Assembly (NCBI GenBank): GCA_030844625.1
Contig: JAUUNJ010000058.1
Location: 1 to 10,632 of the forward strand
Reading direction: 5' to 3'
Length of the DNA stretch: 10,632 nt
From: Roseburia sp.
GTDB lineage: Bacteria > Bacillota > Clostridia > Lachnospirales > Lachnospiraceae
The notes under the pieces are model-generated. The model was not told the origin of the DNA. It saw only the letters and a program-made list of their open reading frames with translations, and did not search any database. Positions 1 to 6,589 of the stretch are shown piece after piece; the first letter of the stretch is position 1, and each line of letters starts with the position of its first letter. The translations under genes and the position numbers were made by a program.

Positions 1-1
1 C

Positions 2-2365
2 CATGAAGATGGGGACGTTACGATTTCGGTGATTGATAAAGATGGAGGAAATAGCAAAGCAATTTATGAATCTGCCGGCAACATAAAAATAAGAGGAAAC
101 ACAACTGCAGGAGCACCAAAAAAACCTTGGAATATTAAACTGAGCAGTAAGAAAAGCGTTTTGGGAATGGACAAAGGGAAAAAATGGTGTCTGCTGGCAA
201 ATTCCTTTGATAAATCCCTGATGAGAAATAGTCTGGCATATGATTTCGGACTGCAGAACGGTGTTACTTACACATCTCAGAGCCGGTTTGTGGAAGTCTA
301 TATCAATGGTAAGTATAACGGCAACTATTTAATTACAGAACCTGTTGAGGCAAAGACAGAGAGGGTAGACATTGATGCGTACAATGCAGATAGTAATGAT
401 ATACTGCTAGAACTGGGAACGAGAAATGAACCGGATGTAGATCACTTTACCACAGGAACATTGCGCACAACTTTTGATGTAAATGATCCTGAAAAAGGAG
501 ATGATTTGACTGACGCTCAGGTTGATGAAAAAATAGCACGTGTGAATCAGTATCTTACCGAATTTGAGAGCGTGCTCAGGAATCAGGATTATGATGAAAT
601 ATCTAATTATATTGACGAAGATACATTTATTAATTTTTATATTGTCAATGAATTATTTAAAAATGTAGACTTTAACTTTAGTTCTACAAGATTTTATATT
701 AAGGACAATAAGATATATGCCGGACCGCTCTGGGATTTTGATCTTTCCAGTGGAAATTGCAAATCATCTTATTATACGGACTATTATGCGGATGGGGTAA
801 GCTACAAAGGCTTTTATTGTCAGAGCATGAATTGGTACCGCCAATTGATTAAAAATGAAACTTTTTACAATAAGGTAAAGGAAAGGTACAAAAATCTTCA
901 GTATATAATACAGAATATATACAAAAACACTTCGGAAACCACATTAAGTATAGATTATCTTGTGAATACTTATGGAGCATCTTTTGAAAGGAATTACAGA
1001 AGCACAGACCTTTTAGGCGCCGGATGGAGCCTGACAAACGAGGATGGTTATAGTTATTCGGCGGAATCGGGCTGGAATCGGTGGGAGCAGCCGGTTGAAT
1101 TCTTGAGAAACTGGCTTCAGAATAGAAATATATGGATTTGTGAACAATGGGGAATTGATCTGGAATCTGCCTACGAAGAGTCCAAGCCGGTAGTGCCGGA
1201 GGAACCGGAAACACCGACAAATCCGGAGCAGACAACTGAAGGCAATACAAATCTTGCGAATAAGATTGTGGCATTCGAGTATGACGGAACAAATGCTGTA
1301 GCCGGGGCAGATATGGTGGAATATGCAGATCCGGATGATGATTATGCATACCATGCTACAAAAGGAAACGGTACAATGAGGGCATCCGTAACAGGAACCA
1401 ACCTAAAGCATATAGAATGGGGTGATCCGGCAGATTATGGCGTTGCAGTGCCGATTATGACAGCAAGTACTAAAAACCCCTGGTCTATAGATGCATATGT
1501 TTCATATACATTCACCACAATTGGTTATAATAATCTTAAGGCATCAATAGATGTGGGTGGAACAAAGAAAGGTCCGGCAAATCTTTTGGTCGGATATTAT
1601 GAAGAAGATGCATTCCAGACAATTACAACATATACAATATCAAAGAACAAAACAATGTATACAATTGATTTTGATTTGCCGGAGAATTTAGAAAATCAGG
1701 GCATCGTGACAATATATGTAAAACTTGCCAATACAACAAATATCGGTGGTAATGAAATGCTCAGTGACGGTTATATTACCGGTGGAGAACTGGCAATTAA
1801 CAATTTTGTTGTCATTGGCACATCTGAGAATCCTGCAGAACCGGAAACGACTACGCCTATGGTGACAGAATCAGATCCGCCGGAGCAGAGTACGCCAGAG
1901 CCGGGCATACCGGAGTCGAGTACTCCGAAACCGAGTGATCAGGATGTTGTTACAACACCGGATTATGGTAATGTGTCAGAGCCGACAAGCGTGGAACCGT
2001 CAGTATCAGAAACAACAGCATCTGACACTATGACCGAGGCATCAGCAAAGAGTTCAGATGTGAATGTGGGAAAGACAAAAGTCAAGAAAGTTTCTAAAAA
2101 ATTAACTTCAAAGAAGGCAAAGGTTTCCCTTAAGAAAATAAAAGGTGCTTCCGGATATAAGGTAAAAATTTCAACTTCCAGAAAGTTTAAGAAAAAGAAA
2201 ACGGTTACCAAAACTTTTAAGAAAGCGAAATTTACATTTAAGAGCAAGAAAATCAGGAATAAAAGGAAGTTGTATATAAAGGCAAGAGCTTTCAAAACAG
2301 TAAAGGGCGTTAAGTGTTTTGGAAAATGGAGTAAGACGAAAAAGATTAAATTGAAAAAGAAATAA
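2..2365 (+). CDS. CotH kinase family surface protein (5' end outside window)
   Basis: The frame is open to the left edge, so the N-terminus is missing; 787 residues are visible (numbered from the codon at base 2). Residues about 1-390 carry CotH-kinase hallmarks: an RGNTT...KKPWNIKL segment, a GMDKGKKWCLLAN segment with SLMRNSLAYDFG, VEVYINGKYNGNYLITEPVE, and GPLWDFDLSSGN with Asp245/Asp247, where the family places its metal-binding aspartate. CotH proteins are atypical protein kinases, first known from spore coats; many clostridial relatives are secreted modular proteins. Here the kinase region is followed by a Pro/Glu/Thr-rich linker (about 395-414), a beta-rich domain resembling carbohydrate-binding jelly rolls (about 415-610, inferred), a second PTSE linker (611-690) and a Lys-rich Fn3-like domain (693-787). 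That layout fits a cell-surface or matrix protein better than a spore coat kinase. A signal peptide is expected upstream but cannot be seen. The next gene shares the C-terminal domain type. Confidence 0.85.
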   Translation, partial: HEDGDVTISVIDKDGGNSKAIYESAGNIKIRGNTTAGAPKKPWNIKLSSKKSVLGMDKGKKWCLLANSFDKSLMRNSLAYDFGLQNGVTYTSQSRFVEVYINGKYNGNYLITEPVEAKTERVDIDAYNADSNDILLELGTRNEPDVDHFTTGTLRTTFDVNDPEKGDDLTDAQVDEKIARVNQYLTEFESVLRNQDYDEISNYIDEDTFINFYIVNELFKNVDFNFSSTRFYIKDNKIYAGPLWDFDLSSGNCKSSYYTDYYADGVSYKGFYCQSMNWYRQLIKNETFYNKVKERYKNLQYIIQNIYKNTSETTLSIDYLVNTYGASFERNYRSTDLLGAGWSLTNEDGYSYSAESGWNRWEQPVEFLRNWLQNRNIWICEQWGIDLESAYEESKPVVPEEPETPTNPEQTTEGNTNLANKIVAFEYDGTNAVAGADMVEYADPDDDYAYHATKGNGTMRASVTGTNLKHIEWGDPADYGVAVPIMTASTKNPWSIDAYVSYTFTTIGYNNLKASIDVGGTKKGPANLLVGYYEEDAFQTITTYTISKNKTMYTIDFDLPENLENQGIVTIYVKLANTTNIGGNEMLSDGYITGGELAINNFVVIGTSENPAEPETTTPMVTESDPPEQSTPEPGIPESSTPKPSDQDVVTTPDYGNVSEPTSVEPSVSETTASDTMTEASAKSSDVNVGKTKVKKVSKKLTSKKAKVSLKKIKGASGYKVKISTSRKFKKKKTVTKTFKKAKFTFKSKKIRNKRKLYIKARAFKTVKGVKCFGKWSKTKKIKLKKK

Positions 2366-2376
2366 TGGAGAAATGT

Positions 2377-2913
2377 ATGAAAGAATTATTTAAGAAAATT
2401 TTTCTGTGTGTTCTGTCAATTGTGGTTATGTTTATGATTGTTATTGGAATGAAATTTACCAACGCAAAAGCTGACAGTCAAGATGGAAATATAGTAATTG
2501 TAACACTCCCCGGTGAAACTAATGGGGGGGATATACAAATCACTACCACGAAAAATAATAACATAACGAATGGTGATACTACGAATAATGTTAACGGGGA
2601 TATACCTTCCGGTGAGGAAACAAAGAAAACTAAAATAACAAAAAGAGCAAAAATTATTTCGATTGTCAGGTCAGCTAAAAAGCCCACAAAAGCTAAACTC
2701 ACCATAAAGAAGATTAAAAAAATTTCCGGTTATCAGATTAAGTATTCGACAAATAAAAAGCTTAAGAAGTTTAAAATTTGTACTTCCGCAAAAAATAAGA
2801 TTACGCTTAAAAAGTTAAAAGCCAAACGAAAATATTACGTTAAAGCAAGAGTGTATGTGAAAAGCGGAAAGCAGAATGTATACGGAAAGTGGAGCAGGAA
2901 AAAGGTTGTCTGA
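2377..2913 (+). CDS. Small secreted protein with Lys-rich Fn3-like domain
   Basis: Start chosen at 2377 (178 aa) because GGAG at 2367-2370 lies six bases upstream. The in-frame ATG at 2365 overlaps the preceding stop by one base but lacks a clear ribosome binding site; it would add four residues (MEKC). The N-terminus is a typical signal peptide: basic MKELFKK, a hydrophobic core at residues 8-25, and an AKA-D cleavage site after Ala32. A short, low-complexity Asn/Thr-rich region (about 33-82) leads to a Lys-rich domain (about 85-178) with the pattern KAKLTIKKIKKISGY...YYVKARVYV...YGKWSRKK. The same pattern ends the CotH-type neighbour, so the two genes probably act together at the cell surface. 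No enzymatic domain is visible. A G7 tract (2524-2530) just after the signal-peptide region could cause frameshifting. Function unknown; possibly a wall- or matrix-bound partner of the upstream protein. Confidence 0.8.
   Translation: MKELFKKIFLCVLSIVVMFMIVIGMKFTNAKADSQDGNIVIVTLPGETNGGDIQITTTKNNNITNGDTTNNVNGDIPSGEETKKTKITKRAKIISIVRSAKKPTKAKLTIKKIKKISGYQIKYSTNKKLKKFKICTSAKNKITLKKLKAKRKYYVKARVYVKSGKQNVYGKWSRKKVV
2524..2530 (+). repeat. G7 homopolymer tract inside secreted-protein gene
   Basis: Seven consecutive G bases encode Gly50-Gly51 plus the first base of Asp52. Reading by eye, gain of one G gives a stop after about 12 further codons, and loss of one G gives a stop after about 14. Any slippage would therefore leave only the signal peptide and a stub. 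Confidence 0.9.
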
Positions 2914-2919
2914 TTTATA

Positions 2920-2948
2920 TTGACACCCCAAATAGGATGTGTTACGAT
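2920..2948 (+). promoter_or_regulatory. Sigma-A-type promoter of the four-gene operon
   Basis: A perfect TTGACA -35 box (2920-2925) is followed after exactly 17 bases by TACGAT (2943-2948), which matches four of six -10 positions including TA..AT. It begins seven bases after the stop of the secreted-protein gene. Transcription would start near 2955, giving an untranslated leader of about 90 bases before the 811-aa gene. No convincing terminator was seen between the upstream gene and this promoter, so some readthrough is possible. Confidence 0.65.
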
Positions 2949-2982
2949 GGTCACATATTAATTATAACTAAATAAGGCGGGG

Positions 2983-3009
2983 ATGATAACCATAATTAGG
3001 ATTTGCTAA
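2983..3009 (+). other. Possible 8-codon leader ORF (MITIIRIC)
   Basis: Within the operon leader, AAGGCGGGG (2974-2982) directly precedes ATG and an 8-codon frame, MITIIRIC, ending in TAA. It is rich in isoleucine and contains ATA and AGG codons, which are often slow. It could be a leader peptide or just a chance short frame; no antiterminator or terminator hairpins were found to support attenuation. Confidence 0.2.
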
Positions 3010-3046
3010 TAAAATATTATCAGGAATAACGTCTCGGGAGATATAT

Positions 3047-5482
3047 ATGGAAAAGATATTGCAGGAAGAAATGGAAGAGAAGAGAAAGACGATTTTGGAG
3101 GATTGTTATGATATAGAAAACCAGGGGTATTACAAAGATATTGTGATGTCATATTTGAGAGAATTATTAAAATTTCTCGGAGATGTTCGAAATATCTGTA
3201 ATAACTGCATGGATAACTTTTCCGGAAATATTGTCTTAATGACAGGCAATGATATTTTTCATGTAAGTACGGATAAAAATGAAGCAGCAGAGCAGCTTAA
3301 TCGGATTTTTTGGGAATTTTATAAAAAGGATACTAATGTTATATACATTATGGAAAAAGGAGTTGACAAGTATAGAAAATACAAAAAAGATCCTAAAAAG
3401 AAATTTCGGATGGATATTAAATCCGGTAGAGATATTCAGGTGCTGGATGAAATTATAGAGTATACCAATAATAGTTTTATAGAAGCTGATATAAAGAACA
3501 GACTAGAGAATAGAATAAAGGTACTTATAAAAGACTATGACAAAACAACTAATGAATGGTTTATAAAGGAAAATATAATATCTTATTTAAATCATTATTA
3601 TGAAGTTTTACGCAATCTGATCTGTGAGAATGGACTTTTGGAGACAGAAGGAGTGGTAGAAGAAATACTGGTTCCGCTACTTAAATTGGGTGTACACTGG
3701 GATGATGAGAGCAATAATGGAGAAATCAGTCTGAATTCCCCGGTATTTCTTTCGGGAATTAATATCATATATGATAAATTGAACGAATATCTTTATATGG
3801 AAATAGAAGATGATGAAATAGAAGAAATAATTTATAGAGAGATTTTTCTTAATAAAATAAAGCAAATGTTCCGCTACCATATTATAAGAAAAAAAAATGG
3901 AGAACTATGTAATGCCGCATTACCTCCTTATAAAGAGGATGATGGTAATATAAGGATGCGTTTGCCGGTGAGACCACTCAGTGATTATAATAGTTTTCAG
4001 GGAATCAGAGAACTGCGTCTTGCCGAGAAGATATTGTTTGAGTTGGAAAATCTGGGCAACGAAAAACTGGATGAACTGAAAAATAGACCCTACCGTGTTT
4101 ATCTTCTGGGTGATATTTATGAGAGACCAATGGAGAAACTCATTGATTATTTAGAGAAAGCATTATCGAAAAAACGCATTTACAAGAAACTCAAAACAAT
4201 AAAAATTGATTTTTGGGTATATACTCTTAAGGCGGAACAATTTAATAATATAAGTAAAGGAAACTACAATTGTAAATTTGTCGTATATGATAATACAATT
4301 CAGGAAAGACCAAAGTTGGAGTCTGTGTTGAAAGTTGGAGATTTGTTCTTTTTCCTTGATAATTGCCAGTTATATGATATGTATGTAGAGGAAATAAAGG
4401 ATTTGATTGTTTTCAGACAATACATTTCTTATGATACGTATGAGGAATATTATAAAAATAATCCGCCACAGGATTTGACATTAGATTGCAAATTTATGGA
4501 AATGTATAATGCTCTTGTGACATATGCCCGTACAGGTCAATTGGGATATACGAAGAAAAAAGTAAAAGAAGTAATCGTTAAATATATTCGTGATTATATT
4601 AGTAAAGAAAACGGCAAAACAGCATATGTTTACATTTCGGATCTCCATGCGGTCAATGCATTGAAGTGCATAAAGGAACGAATTGTAAGGATAGAAAAGT
4701 ATAACCAAAAACAAATAGGAATTATAAGATTTTCGGGAGAAGATAAACAAAAACTGCCAATACATTTTTCGACAAAAGATCGAAACGATGAGGGGAGTTA
4801 TATTCTGGTGTTTAATATGTGGCAATTTGTAAAGCATATTGCACTGAACCAAAAACATCAATTCGAAAAAGAGTTCTTGTCAGATACCCAAAATCAATTG
4901 CTGGATGAGATTTATATTGGAATTGATTATACAAACTGGGAAACGGAAATAAACATAAGTTATTGGAATAATAATGAAGGCGAGATAGACTACACAAATC
5001 TTGACCGATTTATAAGAATAATACTGGCGAAAGTATTTTCCGGTGAAGACAGGGATATGTATCAAAAGTATTTGAAAGAGTCCTTTGTATCTTTCCTGTA
5101 TGGTACGGTAAAGTCAGTAGAAGATTTAATTTTTCTGCATATTTTTAAGAACAAGGGAAAACAATTGGGAACATTAAAATTTGCAGAGCGAAAATATTGG
5201 GATGAAAAACTTAAAAGATTCTATAATGTGGACTGCAAATATTCATATAAGAAAATCTACTGGGAAACCATTGAAAAATTTGATGTAACGACAGTAGATT
5301 TGATAAAGCAGTATCTGATAATGAATGCGATAAAAGAAGACAGTTATTATGTAGCACTTAATCGGAAATATAATCCTGTGAAAAAATTATTGACAGATAT
5401 TATAGATGCCTGCAAAAATATTCAATATGCAGATTCTGATTTATATGAAAAATGTCTGGATAGAAAACAAATAATTAATTAA
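3047..5482 (+). CDS. Uncharacterised 811-aa protein, first gene of putative conflict operon
   Basis: ATG at 3047 has GGGAG (3036-3040) six bases upstream. I do not recognise the family. Residues 1-50 are charged and helical. A predominantly helical region (about 130-280) includes an acidic stretch, EIEDDEIEEI, at 252-261. Residues about 348-440 look like an alpha/beta unit: beta-like YRVYLLGD (349-356), an amphipathic helix (360-378), KIDFWVYT (386-393), KFVVYD (410-415) and GDLFFFLDN (431-439) ending in an acidic residue, as in Rossmann-like domains. A second alpha/beta segment lies at 525-562 (TAYVYISDLHAV, then RIEKYNQKQIGIIRF). No Walker A, nuclease motif, signal peptide or membrane segment is visible. 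The C-terminal third is helical and aromatic-rich. It is the promoter-proximal gene, 15 bases from the ParA-like ATPase, so it probably works with it. A sensor, scaffold or novel effector role is possible; none is demonstrated. An A9 run lies at 3889-3897. Confidence 0.85.
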   Translation: MEKILQEEMEEKRKTILEDCYDIENQGYYKDIVMSYLRELLKFLGDVRNICNNCMDNFSGNIVLMTGNDIFHVSTDKNEAAEQLNRIFWEFYKKDTNVIYIMEKGVDKYRKYKKDPKKKFRMDIKSGRDIQVLDEIIEYTNNSFIEADIKNRLENRIKVLIKDYDKTTNEWFIKENIISYLNHYYEVLRNLICENGLLETEGVVEEILVPLLKLGVHWDDESNNGEISLNSPVFLSGINIIYDKLNEYLYMEIEDDEIEEIIYREIFLNKIKQMFRYHIIRKKNGELCNAALPPYKEDDGNIRMRLPVRPLSDYNSFQGIRELRLAEKILFELENLGNEKLDELKNRPYRVYLLGDIYERPMEKLIDYLEKALSKKRIYKKLKTIKIDFWVYTLKAEQFNNISKGNYNCKFVVYDNTIQERPKLESVLKVGDLFFFLDNCQLYDMYVEEIKDLIVFRQYISYDTYEEYYKNNPPQDLTLDCKFMEMYNALVTYARTGQLGYTKKKVKEVIVKYIRDYISKENGKTAYVYISDLHAVNALKCIKERIVRIEKYNQKQIGIIRFSGEDKQKLPIHFSTKDRNDEGSYILVFNMWQFVKHIALNQKHQFEKEFLSDTQNQLLDEIYIGIDYTNWETEINISYWNNNEGEIDYTNLDRFIRIILAKVFSGEDRDMYQKYLKESFVSFLYGTVKSVEDLIFLHIFKNKGKQLGTLKFAERKYWDEKLKRFYNVDCKYSYKKIYWETIEKFDVTTVDLIKQYLIMNAIKEDSYYVALNRKYNPVKKLLTDIIDACKNIQYADSDLYEKCLDRKQIIN

Positions 5483-5497
5483 GAGGGGGATAAAACC

Positions 5498-6589
5498 ATG
5501 GGGGAAACAAAAGAATATATAACCTATAATGTTATTGATTCAATCAAAGGCGGGTGCGGAAAAACAACTTTGGCAATCATACTCACAGAATATCTGGAGA
5601 GGTATAGTGCTGGGGTGTGTGGTCATGCCTGCCTTTTAGACATGGATTTTCTGGGGACAGGGCTGGTCAACCTGTTTGTAGGTGCAGGCGGAAAGGAAAA
5701 ACTAGGAGATGGATGTATTTATGTAACGGAAAAAATTAGAGGATATCATGCCGATAATAAACGATACATTATTCCAATGACAATAGGGAACAGAGATAAT
5801 CAAAAAATATTATATGTGGGTTTCAGTGACCCAGATTACAGGACGAAAGGGGAATATCGTACCAGCTCAAAATCCAATTATTCTCAGGCATTACAATATG
5901 GTACTTTTCGTGCGGGGATAAAAAATGTACTTGAAATAAACAATTTGAATAGCCAGATTAATGGAAAGGTTGGAAGTGTGATTCTGGATATGTCACCCAG
6001 TGTGGATACGTATTCGGAGTCGGTAAAGGACAACCTGTTTGACAGAAAATACAGCAATTATATTAAAAAAGATGACAAACGCAATTATTTTCTGCTGGTT
6101 GGAATGGATCTGAGTCATATCCATGCAGCAGTTAAGTATCTTAAGGATTTCATAGATAATAACGAAAAATTTGCGGATAATATTTTCATTGTGTTTAATG
6201 ACATAATGCATGTGATTGATGTAAATCCCAGTGCCGCTGACGAGTATAATATGAGAAGAAATTTATTTGAGCAGGCATTGGAAAAAGAACCACAGAAAGT
6301 AAAAGAAAAAATACATTTCCTTGCTCTTAATCCATATAGGAAATATCAGGAAACGGTATATGGAATGCATCCTTTGTGTGAAGAAAAGGCATCGGATATA
6401 TTTTCGGATATTCCGACACCGTTTGCCTTTGCTGGCAAGTATGGTAATGAAATGAAAGAAATTGATACATATAAGAAAACAGATAAAAGCAGTGGAGCAG
6501 ATGCGGAAAGTGAAGGGGAGGCAGACAGCACAGAAAAAATAAAAGAGGGGGAAGTGTTTAAATGGTTGATGGGAAAAGATATATCTTGA
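5498..6589 (+). CDS. ParA/MinD-like SIMIBI P-loop ATPase
   Basis: ATG at 5498 is preceded by GAGGGGG (5483-5489). The 363-aa protein has the deviant Walker A KGGCGKTT at residues 17-24, including signature Lys17. It also has a Walker A'-like LLDMDFLGTG (46-55, Asp48/Asp50) and a Walker B-like VILDMSPS (161-168, Asp164). These are the marks of the ParA/MinD/Soj group, ATP-switched dimers that bind DNA, membranes or partner proteins. An insertion of about 80 residues separates A' from Walker B, and it is longer than classical ParA. The C-terminus has a Ser/Glu/Asp-rich linker (about 330-349) and then an amphipathic EVFKWLMGK tail (352-360), reminiscent of the MinD membrane-targeting helix. That tail is partly shaped by overlap with the next gene and its ribosome binding site. 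No parB-like gene follows, so plasmid or chromosome partitioning is unlikely. It probably acts as a nucleotide switch with its operon partners. Confidence 0.85.
   Translation: MGETKEYITYNVIDSIKGGCGKTTLAIILTEYLERYSAGVCGHACLLDMDFLGTGLVNLFVGAGGKEKLGDGCIYVTEKIRGYHADNKRYIIPMTIGNRDNQKILYVGFSDPDYRTKGEYRTSSKSNYSQALQYGTFRAGIKNVLEINNLNSQINGKVGSVILDMSPSVDTYSESVKDNLFDRKYSNYIKKDDKRNYFLLVGMDLSHIHAAVKYLKDFIDNNEKFADNIFIVFNDIMHVIDVNPSAADEYNMRRNLFEQALEKEPQKVKEKIHFLALNPYRKYQETVYGMHPLCEEKASDIFSDIPTPFAFAGKYGNEMKEIDTYKKTDKSSGADAESEGEADSTEKIKEGEVFKWLMGKDIS

Noticed and set aside
849..1349. Long antisense open frame opposite the CotH gene
   Set aside because: It lies wholly inside a well-supported gene, has no ribosome binding site or recognisable protein features, and its composition is that of a shadow frame. 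The other minus-strand frames in the window are the same.
3889..3897. A9 run in the 811-aa gene as a programmed slippage site
   Set aside because: One extra A leads to a stop within about five codons, and A8 and A7 runs also occur in the TPR gene. In DNA this AT-rich such runs are expected and nothing else supports programmed slippage.
5498..6589. Plasmid or chromosome partition locus
   Set aside because: The ATPase is ParA-like, but no ParB-like gene, centromere-type repeat array or replication gene is nearby.
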